Shown here piece by piece: positions 1 to 6,318 of a stretch of 64,000 nucleotides of DNA. Each line of letters starts with the position of its first letter. The first letter of the stretch is position 1. The DNA is from Lysinibacillus sp. G4S2. GTDB taxonomy: Bacteria; Bacillota; Bacilli; Bacillales_A; Planococcaceae. The notes under the pieces were generated by a model. That model did not search any database. It was not told where the DNA came from and worked only from the letters and a program-made list of their open reading frames with translations. Made by a program: the position numbers and the translations under genes. Location of the stretch: positions 2,794,001 through 2,858,000 of the forward strand of contig NZ_JAUCFJ010000002.1 in assembly GCF_030348505.1 (NCBI RefSeq), written 5' to 3'.

Positions 1-430
1 GTTCATCAATTAATAAAAATTGACCCTCTGTTAAAAAAAGTGCAGCAAGCAAAACCTTTGTTTGTTCTCCATTTGATAATGTTTTAAATGGGCGATACAT
101 AACCTCGGCATCAACATTTAAATAGGATATTTCACGAAGATATTCCCAATCTTCGGCTTGAGGACAAATTTCTTCAAAGATTTCATAAGTATACTTATTT
201 TTATCCGAAACGGGATAAGGGAAATAATTAAATTCTACAGAAGAAATGATTTTCCCACTATACTCATAATTCCCTAATAATAAATTAAAGAATGTTGTTT
301 TACCTCGTCCATTTCTACCAATAAATCCGAGTTTCCAATCCGTATCTAGTTGAAAGTTTACACCTTCAAAAATATTATCAAAGCTACCTGGATAAGAAAA
401 TGTTAAATCTTGTACTTTTATCATTGACAT
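1..430 (-). CDS. ABC-F ATPase, Lsa/Msr-like ribosomal protection protein (N-terminal part only)
   Basis: The gene runs off the left edge, so only about 143 N-terminal residues are seen. The translation opens MSMIKVQDLTFSYPG, followed by Walker A GRNGRGKTT, the signature LSNGEQTKVLLAALF and Walker B QFLLIDE. This is the first nucleotide-binding domain of the cytoplasmic ABC-F family with no membrane segments. The wording around DTDWKLGFIGRNGRGKTTFF resembles the Lsa/Vga branch, whose members eject lincosamide, streptogramin A and pleuromutilin drugs from ribosomes. ATG at 430 follows a strong GAGGAGG ribosome-binding site; a second ATG lies two codons later. The leader upstream carries an attenuator, which fits drug-induced expression. 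The exact subfamily and drug range cannot be told from this fragment. Confidence 0.88.
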   Translation of the reverse strand, partial: MSMIKVQDLTFSYPGSFDNIFEGVNFQLDTDWKLGFIGRNGRGKTTFFNLLLGNYEYSGKIISSVEFNYFPYPVSDKNKYTYEIFEEICPQAEDWEYLREISYLNVDAEVMYRPFKTLSNGEQTKVLLAALFLTEGQFLLIDE

Positions 431-625
431 GATAATTCCTCCTCTGTATATCAACACTTTTTACTTTTTATACAAAGTCGGTACATCCATCTATTCTAAA
501 TTTCTCCGTATATGTTTGATGGATATTAACGACTTATACGGAGTATTACATGCGTAACAATAGTGTCTGATTCGCTCATTTCTCTCTCTCCTTTATTTAT
601 TAGTTTAAGGTTACTATGAGAGAAT

Positions 626-750
626 AAAAAATCCCCCCAATTTGTAATTGGAAGGATTAGTCTTTCACTTATATGAAATAAGTTCTATTTTGCCATTGGA
701 ATCATGACAAAAAAGTATAAACTGATTTATAAAAATGGACAGACTAATCC
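626..750 (-). promoter_or_regulatory. transcription attenuator in the ABC-F leader
   Basis: Read on the minus strand, AATCC-TT-CCAATT / AATTGG-GG-GGATT (630-658) forms a 13-bp hairpin followed by a T run, a classic intrinsic terminator. The two T/G positions are G-U pairs only in minus-strand RNA and are C/A mismatches on the plus strand, so the structure belongs to the minus-strand transcript. GGATTAGTCT (741-750) pairs perfectly with AGACTAATCC (654-663), which would sequester the 5' arm of the terminator. A tiny frame, MIPMAK and stop (705-685), lies between them but has no clear ribosome-binding site. Another short frame with a GAGAGGA site occurs further upstream near 805-830. The switch by a stalled ribosome is an inference. 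Confidence 0.7.
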
Positions 751-869
751 TATATTTTGTAGTTTGAAGTTATTCATTTCAAATAAAATATAGATTAGTT
801 AATCATTGTCCATCCATCAGTCCTCTCATCGTCGTATTATTATATTAACAAATTTTTCAATAGAATACA

Positions 870-968
870 ATGACAACAAGCAGCATCAATATCAATTCCA
901 AATTTTTAGCGGGACATAAAATCCAAATTACACACGGTAATGGTCCGCAAGCGAGAAAAATATTATGG
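870..968 (+). pseudogene. possible carbamate kinase (arcC) scrap
   Basis: The frame starting at 870 contains the stretch LAGHKIQITHGNGPQ, which resembles the GHE-VV-(S/T)HGNGPQVG block of carbamate kinases. It covers about 26 residues and then runs directly into the 21-bp repeat array. No start with a ribosome-binding site and no other kinase motif is present. It is best read as a small relic; chance similarity is possible. Confidence 0.35.
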
Positions 969-1178
969 TTAGCGACGCATTTTGACGTTTTAGCGGCGGT
1001 ATTCGCTTTGTTAGCGGCGGAACTTGATGTTTTAGCGGCGATATTCGCTTGCTTAGCGGCGCATTTTGACGTTTTAGTGGCGGTATTCGCTTTGTTAGCG
1101 GCGGAACTTGACTCTTTAGCGGCGATATTCACTTGCTTAGCGGCGAAACTTGACTCTTTAGCGGCGGTATTCGCTTAG
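969..1178. repeat. 21-bp-period array A (10 units)
   Basis: Cores TTAGCGGCG (variants TTAGCGACG and TTAGTGGCG) begin at 969, 990, 1011, 1032, 1053, 1074, 1095, 1116, 1137 and 1158, exactly 21 bp apart. The 12 bases between cores vary, with a few types recurring (TATTCGCTTTG-like, AACTTGA-like, CATTTTGACG). Both strands stay open because 21 is a multiple of three; the frame starting at each TTA reads Leu-Ala-Ala every seven residues. No promoter or ribosome-binding site points to translation. Confidence 0.9.
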
Positions 1179-1192
1179 TATGATGATGATGA

Positions 1193-1410
1193 GTTACCTG
1201 TTCTTTCTTTAAATCATCCATAAAAATAAGGAAGCCGCTCCAATAGTGATTAGTCACATCACACGAAGCGGTTGCCTTTGCTTCAATTTGTATAACCATC
1301 ATAGATGATTTAATCCGTCGAATTTTCACGAAATGTACTCTATCTCCAATGTTTAAATTTTTTGGGTCGTCTTGATAGTTGCAAAAATGCTCATAACCAT
1401 GCTGATGTAT
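1193..1410 (-). pseudogene. unrecognised gene fragment next to array A
   Basis: A minus-strand frame opens just after an in-frame TAA at 1413-1411 and reads about 70 ordinary-looking residues (for example GYEHFCNYQDDPK, then IGDRVHFVKIRR, then ASCDVTNHYWSGFLIFMDD). It ends inside the 21-bp array. The only starts are a GTG or TTG without a convincing ribosome-binding site. The composition looks coding, but I do not recognise the family. It is probably the 3' part of a lost gene whose end was replaced by repeat DNA. Confidence 0.3.
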
Positions 1411-1749
1411 TTATTTATTACTGCCTTCATAAAGAAAAAAGGAAGCACTTAGGCTCCTTAAATAAATTTTCATTTGATTAAAAATCGGTCTAGCTAAACC
1501 CAAAACGGCAGTAACCTATTCTAAGCTGTAGCGTGTGACGACGCTATGACTTTTTTAAAGTATAGGAAACCTTAATTTGTACAAATTAATATCGAGTGTA
1601 TCGCACGCTCTTATTAGGTTATGGTGTTAGTTGGCCGGCATGACTTCCCCATTTGTTACAAGGTCATTCCATCCTAGTGATCCTTTAATAGTTATTTTGT
1701 TATTCTTTAACAATTTAATTTACTTATGCTACATATAGAGGTGCTTTAA
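1411..1749. other. intergenic stretch without a gene
   Basis: No supported coding frame. A weak hairpin with a T run in minus-strand orientation (about 1431-1462) could terminate minus-strand transcripts. An AGCGT/ACGCT hairpin near 1531-1545 belongs to the GCTGTAGCGT family of stem-loops found again at 2010, 2284 and 3990. The rest is AT-rich and featureless to me. Confidence 0.5.
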
Positions 1750-1941
1750 TTGACCACATTCGGAAAATGCTTATTTATCACTTTCTTTGTAACACTGTTT
1801 TTATTTGCAACGATTTGGGATTATTTCAAAAATGGTAATTTGGCTTTACTTGAAAACTTTTTCTTTTCCTTTTGGGTAGCAAGTTTTTTATTCATCGCAT
1901 TGCTACATAGAAGTAAAAAAGATGAAACTGGGAAGAACTAA
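1750..1941 (+). CDS. small membrane protein with IWDYF motif
   Basis: 63 residues, TTG start eight bases after a clear GAGGTG site. Two hydrophobic segments (about residues 6-23 and 35-52) are separated by the short polar stretch ATIWDYFKNGN, and the tail is basic (HRSKKDETGKN). It is clearly paralogous to the product of 4058-4255: both have FVT-FLF--IWDYF--GN--LL-N-FFS-W. The 29-residue peptide at 4397 shares the AIWD core. Function unknown. A small bitopic or hairpin membrane protein is all that can be said. Confidence 0.65.
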   Translation: MTTFGKCLFITFFVTLFLFATIWDYFKNGNLALLENFFFSFWVASFLFIALLHRSKKDETGKN

Positions 1942-1956
1942 AAATAAAAGCTTATT

Positions 1957-2077
1957 TCTAAAAAGCTTTTTTACTGCACATTTCCCTTATATTGTTCAAT
2001 TTATCTCCATGCTGTAGCGTCTGATTACGCTGCGGCTTTTCTTATGTTAAAATTTACATAACTTACATATTGAGGTG
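1957..2077 (+). repeat. duplicated promoter module, copy 1
   Basis: AAGCTTTTTTACTGCACATTT, then TATTGTTCA, then a GCTGTAGCGT stem-loop, then TTATGTTAAAATTTACATAA and ATTGAGGTGAT leading into the gene at 2083. The same series recurs at 3951-4062. TTAAAAT is the likely -10 box. The stem-loop with its T-rich flank could terminate upstream transcripts just before the promoter. Confidence 0.7.
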
Positions 2078-2082
2078 ATATT

Positions 2083-2274
2083 ATGGAAAACAATAAATTA
2101 ATCTGCAAGTCCTGCGGCGGAAATTCATTTGGCGAAGGTAAACTTGATGGTTATGCTGCCTTAAGACCAGTTGATAATTTTTTCTCTACAGGATCTCCAC
2201 TTATTTATACTGTGTGTCAAAATTGCGGAGAAGTAGCTTCTATTAAAGTTACTAAACCTGAAAAATTCAAATAG
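2083..2274 (+). CDS. small zinc-ribbon protein
   Basis: 63 residues; ATG is preceded by GAGGTGATATT. Two CxxC knuckles (CKSCGG near residue 8 and CQNCGE near residue 46) frame a central loop, the pattern of a one-finger zinc ribbon. No other domain fits in this length. It follows duplicated promoter module copy 1 and ends at a good terminator, so it is monocistronic. Such ribbons usually bind nucleic acid or a protein partner; the partner is unknown here. Confidence 0.75.
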   Translation: MENNKLICKSCGGNSFGEGKLDGYAALRPVDNFFSTGSPLIYTVCQNCGEVASIKVTKPEKFK

Positions 2275-2283
2275 TTTCGTACT

Positions 2284-2317
2284 GAAGCTGTAGCGTCTGC
2301 AAACGTTACAGCTTTTT
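2284..2317 (+). terminator. intrinsic terminator after the zinc-ribbon gene
   Basis: AAGCTGTAGCGT pairs with ACGTTACAGCTT (one G-U pair) followed by TTTTTCTTTT. It belongs to the same GCTGTAGCGT family as the stem-loops at 2010 and 3990. Confidence 0.8.
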
Positions 2318-2354
2318 CTTTTCTTCATATTGTTCAGTTACTTAAAAAATAAAA

Positions 2355-2579
2355 CTACAAAATAGAAACCTGAACTAGTAAAAACCCAATACCCATTAAC
2401 CAACCAATAAAATTACTAAGATTTAAGAAACCTAAAATTTCAATTGTATATACAAAAATTCTTTTATATAATGGCTTATTACTATAATCCGCTAATTCAT
2501 CTTTTAGTTGGGCAAAGCCAATTGGAATTATAAAAAATCCTATTATTATCAGGAATATTCCTATAAATAAACCTAACAT
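2355..2579 (-). CDS. small hydrophobic membrane protein
   Basis: 74 residues with an N-terminal membrane segment (LGLFIGIFLIIIGFFIIPIG), a polar middle (KDELADYSNKPLYKR) and one or two further hydrophobic stretches to the end. ATG at 2579 has an AAGGGGTG-type site upstream on the minus strand. No family recognised. It stands alone in the small-ORF island, so context gives no function. Confidence 0.5.
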   Translation of the reverse strand: MLGLFIGIFLIIIGFFIIPIGFAQLKDELADYSNKPLYKRIFVYTIEILGFLNLSNFIGWLMGIGFLLVQVSIL

Positions 2580-2729
2580 TTCTATAAAAACACCCCTTAA
2601 TTAATATGTGTGCTTGAACAATTTCCTCAAATAGTGCAGTAACCTGTTTTTTTATATAAATTAATTTTCTATTTCAACCAGACTATCCATGTATGAAAAA
2701 TGGCGAACAACTAGAAAAGGATGTGTAGT
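2580..2729. other. intergenic, with an inverted relative of the dispersed element
   Basis: Around 2612-2645 the minus strand reads TTACTGCACTATTTGAGG then TTGTTCAA, similar to the TTACTGCACATTTTCCTC / TTGTTCA element seen at 1965, 3490 and 3955. Nothing else is recognised. Confidence 0.4.
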
Positions 2730-2795
2730 ATGAGAATACTCAGTGGAAATCCAAAAGACGAACCATTACACTATGGAGACGTGTTTAGTATCTGA
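2730..2795 (+). pseudogene. 5' relic of a DUF3231-family gene
   Basis: ATG preceded by AAAGGATG opens MRILSGNPKDEPLHYGDVFSI, which matches the conserved start of DUF3231 ferritin-like/spore proteins (usually MGILSGNPK-EP-HYGE-F-IW). The codon expected to be Trp is TGA, and only a few residues after it (THLTV-type) still look related before the sequence degenerates into a terminator at 2852-2877. Full-length proteins are about 170 or 340 residues, so this is a decayed remnant. Confidence 0.7.
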
Positions 2796-2851
2796 ACACA
2801 TCTCACTGTTAAATATGGTCAGTTCCATACAGCAAAAGCTCAACTAGGCGT

Positions 2852-2877
2852 CCCCGGTTTAAACTGGGGTTTTTATT
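2852..2877 (+). terminator. intrinsic terminator
   Basis: CCCCGGTTT pairs with AAACTGGGG (one G-U) and is followed by TTTTTATTTTG. It probably served the DUF3231 gene whose start survives at 2730. Confidence 0.7.
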
Positions 2878-3076
2878 TTGTCTTATTCAGAACGAAATTT
2901 AATTTTTTTCAAACTCCTTTACATGATTTATTTTAGGATAACAAATTTTCTTTTACATCGTCCCAAGTTTTCCAAGCTAAGATCCCATGATACTCTCAAT
3001 TGAATAAAATTTGGTTAAAAAATTTACGGATACTAAAGCACCTTCTGTATAAACTAATTTCAGGAGGTGATTTTCA

Positions 3077-3355
3077 ATGGCGAACAACAATCAAAACTTC
3101 AGCTCAAAAATTCCCAATGCAACTCAAAATGCAATGAACGTAGAATTTGGAAATGAGACTGATGTTAATCAAATTAGACAACAAATCCAACAAGCAGAAG
3201 CTAACAAAAAACAAGCTTCTGGTTCAAAGAACTCGATGAACGTAGAATTCGGAAATGAGACTGATGTTAATCAAATTAGACAACAAATCCAACAGGCAGA
3301 AGCTAACAAAAAATTCGCTTCTGGTCGATTTTCAAACGAAAACAATACAAAATAA
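3077..3355 (+). CDS. sspE: gamma-type small acid-soluble spore protein
   Basis: 92 residues, strongly hydrophilic, rich in Asn, Gln, Ala and Glu with no Trp. The ATG follows AGGAGGTGATTTTCA. Two almost identical 34-residue repeats, each with MNVEFGNETDVNQIRQQIQQ, are joined by a short linker; this repeat with the E/Q-rich helix is diagnostic of gamma-type SASP. In Bacillus these are stored in the forespore as amino-acid reserves, are cleaved by the GPR protease during germination (at the E-FGNETD-type sites) and do not bind DNA. It is alone and ends at a strong terminator. Expression from a sigma-G promoter is expected, but I could not place a good one upstream. Confidence 0.93.
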   Translation: MANNNQNFSSKIPNATQNAMNVEFGNETDVNQIRQQIQQAEANKKQASGSKNSMNVEFGNETDVNQIRQQIQQAEANKKFASGRFSNENNTK

Positions 3356-3378
3356 GTTTAAATTAGTCATCACCCACA

Positions 3379-3403
3379 ACCGGCAACCTTTGCCGGTTTT
3401 TTG
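3379..3403 (+). terminator. intrinsic terminator after sspE
   Basis: ACCGGCA / TGCCGGT stem with a five-base loop and a run of six T. Confidence 0.9.
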
Positions 3404-3666
3404 TTTCCGAATATGAATTCCTTTTAACAAAGGTTTACTCTCAATTAAAAAAGCATAAACCAATTCGAATTGTGTAATTATACTCAAATAAGCTTTTTAA
3501 TGCACATTTTCCTCAAAATGTTCAGCATTAAAATATGTTCATAGTTTTAAATCACACCTAGCTATGTTATCCTTTCATTAAATAATGCTCCAAATATTGG
3601 ATGTTTAAAAATCTCTAATAACTCACTTAACAAGTACTGAAAATAACTTAGATGGTGGTGATAATT
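3404..3666. other. intergenic stretch with one dispersed-element copy
   Basis: AAGCTTTTTAATGCACATTTTC then ATGTTCAG at about 3489-3524 is another diverged copy of the element at 1957 and 3951. No coding frame is supported. Confidence 0.5.
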
Positions 3667-3924
3667 TTGAAAGGAAAATTTTTCACAGGTTTATCTTTCT
3701 TTTGTTTTATGTTGAACTTTCTTATATTTGGATTTGACTTTTTTGATTTTCTTTACGATAAAGTCATATTTACACCATTAATTATTGGAGTATTGGGTAT
3801 AATAAGTGCTTTACTTGGAATTAAAGGTAATATCCGAATGATTCTTATACTGTTTAATTCGTTCTTTTCTATAGTTTTTCTATTAGCACTATTAATAGGT
3901 ATATTTGGATTTCAACAACCTTAA
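3667..3924 (+). CDS. small polytopic membrane protein
   Basis: About 85 residues with three hydrophobic segments (FFTGLSFFCFMLNFLIFGFD, PLIIGVLGIISALLGI, and ILFNSFFSIVFLLALLIGI). I prefer the TTG at 3667 because GGTGGTG lies seven bases upstream; the ATG at 3652 would place that site inside the gene. No family recognised and no clear partner gene. A weak hairpin with a T run follows at 3936-3958. Confidence 0.5.
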   Translation: MKGKFFTGLSFFCFMLNFLIFGFDFFDFLYDKVIFTPLIIGVLGIISALLGIKGNIRMILILFNSFFSIVFLLALLIGIFGFQQP

Positions 3925-3950
3925 TGAGTTATTGAAGATGGGAAATCTCA

Positions 3951-4062
3951 TCTTTTTTACTGCACATTTTCCTCATATTGTTCAGTTAATCTCTATGCTG
4001 TAGCGTCTAATCACACCGCATTTTTTATGTTATAATTTACATAAATTACATATTGAGGTGAT
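3951..4062 (+). repeat. duplicated promoter module, copy 2
   Basis: Same order of motifs as at 1957-2077: TTTTTTACTGCACATTTTC, TATTGTTCAG, GCTGTAGCGTCTAATCAC stem-loop (here degenerate), TTATGTTATAATTTACATAA with a perfect TATAAT, and ATTGAGGTGATT. It drives the gene at 4058. Confidence 0.7.
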
Positions 4063-4255
4063 TATTATTTTACTTATTAGAAAGCACAAATATATTTTTT
4101 ACTTCGTAACAATGTTTTTATTTTCATCTATTTGGGATTATTTCAGAAAAGGTAATTGGGATTTGCTTAATAACCTCTTCTTTTCTTTATGGCTAGCGAT
4201 TGTTTACGCTTTCGTAAATTGGGCGTGGGATAGTAAAAAATATGAAAAGAAATAG
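4058..4255 (+). CDS. small membrane protein, paralogue of 1750-1941
   Basis: About 62-65 residues with two hydrophobic segments around SSIWDYFRKGNWDLLNN, then a basic tail (DSKKYEKK). Homology to 1750-1941 is plain across residues 17-48. The GTG at 4058 lies inside the GAGGTG ribosome-binding site, so it is an unlikely start. By comparison with copy 1, where GAGGTGATATT is followed by ATG, the start here should be near 4067, which reads ATT. Either an ATT start is used, or the start codon has been lost. Function unknown. Confidence 0.5.
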   Translation: MIIILLIRKHKYIFYFVTMFLFSSIWDYFRKGNWDLLNNLFFSLWLAIVYAFVNWAWDSKKYEKK

Positions 4256-4396
4256 CAAAGTGCTCAGTAAGTCATTTTAAGTTTTCAGCGTTAACTATCT
4301 CTTCTTTAACAGATTTCGCTACCTCTGATACCCATAAAAATTATCGACATGAAACTTTTAAAACTCTCATTCGTAAAACTTCTATGGAGGTGCTGT

Positions 4397-4486
4397 ATGA
4401 AAGATATTTTTAAAGGGATTCTAGCAGTAATCTTAGCCTTAGCTATATGGGATGGAATTAAATACATATGGAATTTTTTTATTTAA
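4397..4486 (+). CDS. 29-residue single-span membrane peptide
   Basis: ATG follows TGGAGGTGCTGT, a good site. The peptide is MKDIFKGILAVILALAIWDG, then IKYIWNFFI: a charged N-terminus followed by one hydrophobic helix. It repeats the AIWD/TIWD motif of the two membrane proteins at 1750 and 4058, so it may be a minimal member of the same family. The last 48 bases overlap the opposite-strand fragment below. Function unknown. Confidence 0.55.
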   Translation: MKDIFKGILAVILALAIWDGIKYIWNFFI

Positions 4487-4762
4487 ACACCAAGAAAACA
4501 GCCAATTTTTTGTTGTTTTTTCTGTTTGAACAAATGTTTTCAATCTTCTGCTGATCATTTTCTTTCCAACACGAACTAATTCAAAACCATCAGTCAATAT
4601 CCAATCCGTATCAACATTTTCAATCAGCGGCATCTTTCCTAAGCGTTCTATTGCAATTTTTCGCACGCTTTGATCAAAGTCGCCACGCTTCACGATTTTA
4701 GCTAAGAATTTTGTAGCAATATCTGGATAGAAGTATGTTCGGCATTTCCAACATTCATCCAA
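4439..4762 (-). pseudogene. unrecognised ORF fragment after a terminator
   Basis: The frame begins at TTG immediately after the sco terminator, without a ribosome-binding site, and reads about 107 residues (DECWKCRTYFYPDIATK near the start, then DWILTDGFELVRVGKK). The first 85 residues look like real protein with a CxxC, and the last part, opposite the 4397 peptide, looks random. It is probably the 3' part of an older gene. I do not recognise it. Confidence 0.3.
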
Positions 4763-4765
4763 AAA

Positions 4766-4800
4766 AATAACTCAGAGGTCATTCAAACCTCTGAGTTATT
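4766..4800. terminator. terminator after sco
   Basis: AATAACTCAGAGGT / ACCTCTGAGTTATT, 14 perfect pairs with a seven-base loop. T runs lie on both sides, so it can act in either direction; its main client is the minus-strand Sco gene. Confidence 0.9.
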
Positions 4801-4805
4801 GCTTT

Positions 4806-5393
4806 TTATTTAGATAACGCCTTCATATCTGCCACAATCGTCTCAACTGGTACTTCTGTGTTACCGGAATAATCCTTCACAACAATCCCATCAGCATTGA
4901 CTAAGTAAAAACTTCCCATATGTATAACTTGGTCAGAATTAGGGTCATTTCTTACGTGTGAATTAAACGATTTCATTGCAAACTGTTCAATGAATTTTTG
5001 ATCATAGCCAGTTAAGAGCTGCCATTTACTTGCATCAGGCACTGAATATGATTTTAAGTAATTGGTTAAAACATCTGGTTTATCAACCTCAGGATCAACA
5101 CTAAAAGCTACGATTTGATAGTCTTCCACGCCTTCATCCTGAAGTGCCTTTTGCACCTCTGTCATGTTAGACGTCATTGGTGGACAAATGGTATTACAGT
5201 TAGTGAAGATAAACATTGCTAACCATGGCTTACCTTTAAAAGTATCAAGGCTTACCTTTTCATTTTTTTGATTTGTAACCGAAAAATCTTGTACTTCTAT
5301 ATTCAGTTCTGGTTCAAATTTGTAACTACCACAAGCAGCTAATAGGCTACTTAAAACTAGTATCAAAACGAGCATGACACTTTTCTTTTTCAT
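4806..5393 (-). CDS. Sco1/SenC-type copper chaperone lipoprotein
   Basis: 195 residues from ATG at 5393, chosen because it opens with MKKKSVMLVLILVLSS and lipobox LAAC; the longer frame adds 26 residues without a site. After cleavage the lipid-anchored thioredoxin-fold domain faces outside. It has the CNTICP copper-binding pair (CxxxCP) and the conserved His in DQVIHMGSFYLV, the three Sco copper ligands, plus SVDPEVD. Sco proteins deliver copper to the CuA centre of cytochrome c oxidase and act as thiol reductants. It is monocistronic and is not next to cytochrome oxidase genes here; in B. subtilis the equivalent is YpmQ. Confidence 0.92.
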   Translation of the reverse strand: MKKKSVMLVLILVLSSLLAACGSYKFEPELNIEVQDFSVTNQKNEKVSLDTFKGKPWLAMFIFTNCNTICPPMTSNMTEVQKALQDEGVEDYQIVAFSVDPEVDKPDVLTNYLKSYSVPDASKWQLLTGYDQKFIEQFAMKSFNSHVRNDPNSDQVIHMGSFYLVNADGIVVKDYSGNTEVPVETIVADMKALSK

Positions 5394-5879
5394 ATCTTTT
5401 CCACTTCCCTTCAATTTACCATCGTTTTTAATTGTATAAATTATAGAAACTAAATACAAGATTATGAGCATATACTTCTATTTTTATATGTCGAACCTTT
5501 GTATTTTGTATGATTTTGACATATTTATATCCTGTATATTCCAAATAAATCACTCTTTTTTTAAAATTTTTTAAAGCTGTTTTTTACTATTTTGATTATT
5601 TCCCAAGACGCTATTCCAGTTGTTGTATAACAACATTTTTTTACACTTTAATATTTTCTGCCATTCAATGCCAGAATAACAATTTCCACAAAATTCTCTT
5701 TCATGTTAAAATTTTCTCCTACATTCGATATTATTATCATTAAACTATTTTAATAATATTATTCTTATCGATAAACCCATTCTCTTTTATACGATTTTTT
5801 TCTATTAAATCCTTATTATTTCTATGTTATTTCCACAAACTTAAAGAGATTAAAAATTATAAAAACTCAAAATTTAGTA
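5394..5879. other. AT-rich divergent intergenic region
   Basis: Very AT-rich (many runs of T and A) between the divergent Sco and DUF485 genes. It should hold the Sco promoter, but I cannot single out a convincing one. No coding frame or stable hairpin is supported. Confidence 0.5.
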
Positions 5880-5908
5880 TTGCATTATAAGAATCTACCC
5901 CATAAAAT
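5880..5908 (+). promoter_or_regulatory. sigma-A promoter of the first DUF485-symporter cassette
   Basis: TTGCAT, 17 bases, TAAAAT. The second cassette has the same layout (TTGCAA-17-TAAAAT at 8271), which supports both calls. Confidence 0.7.
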
Positions 5909-5982
5909 AAGTGAATATAACGACGACTCAAAAAGAAATATGTCGTTTAAAACAGAAATATAACACTTTAGGGGGAATAATA

Positions 5983-6318
5983 ATGGCTAACATTTCTGGG
6001 GACAAAAATATAGAATCAGTTGACTATAATGCAATTGAAGCTATGGAATCGTTCAACAAGTTCGTAAAAAAGAAGAATACCTTCCTTTTCTCGATTACAG
6101 CAGCGTTTTTATTACTTTATATTTTGCTACCAATCCTTGCTTTTCAACCTGTACTACAACAAAAAGTCTTCGGAAATATTACGGGTGTTTGGGTTTATTC
6201 AGCAGGATTATTCATTATGACGATCGTTCTTTGTACAGTATATGTAAAAAAAGCTGCTTCATTCGATAAAGCTGCAGCGGCAGTGCTTGCAGAGTATCAC
6301 GCGAAAGGTGGAAAATAA
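5983..6318 (+). CDS. DUF485 membrane protein (YwcB/YjcH-like)
   Basis: 111 residues from ATG after GGGGGAATAATA; the upstream in-frame ATG at 5911 has no site. The N-terminus SVDYNAIEAMESFNKFVKKK is followed by two membrane helices (about residues 35-55 and 70-90) and a short basic tail. DUF485 proteins are encoded just before solute:sodium symporters of the acetate-permease type (yjcH-actP in E. coli, ywcB-ywcA in B. subtilis) and are thought to assist them. Here the symporter ATG begins at the base after the stop, so translation is probably coupled. Confidence 0.88.
   Translation: MANISGDKNIESVDYNAIEAMESFNKFVKKKNTFLFSITAAFLLLYILLPILAFQPVLQQKVFGNITGVWVYSAGLFIMTIVLCTVYVKKAASFDKAAAAVLAEYHAKGGK

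Noticed and set aside
870..1178. 102-residue plus-strand frame over array A as a real gene
   Set aside because: No ribosome-binding site at the ATG; the frame is open only because the array period is a multiple of three. Kept as relic plus repeat.
1193..1330. Four-His stretch (VTHHHH) as a metal-binding or tag-derived site
   Set aside because: It is a short GAT repeat (ATGATGATGATG) on the other strand in a gene fragment; no sign of vector sequence.
3002..3035. Sigma-G promoter for sspE (GAATA ... GATACTA)
   Set aside because: The boxes are 22 bases apart instead of about 18, so I did not annotate it.
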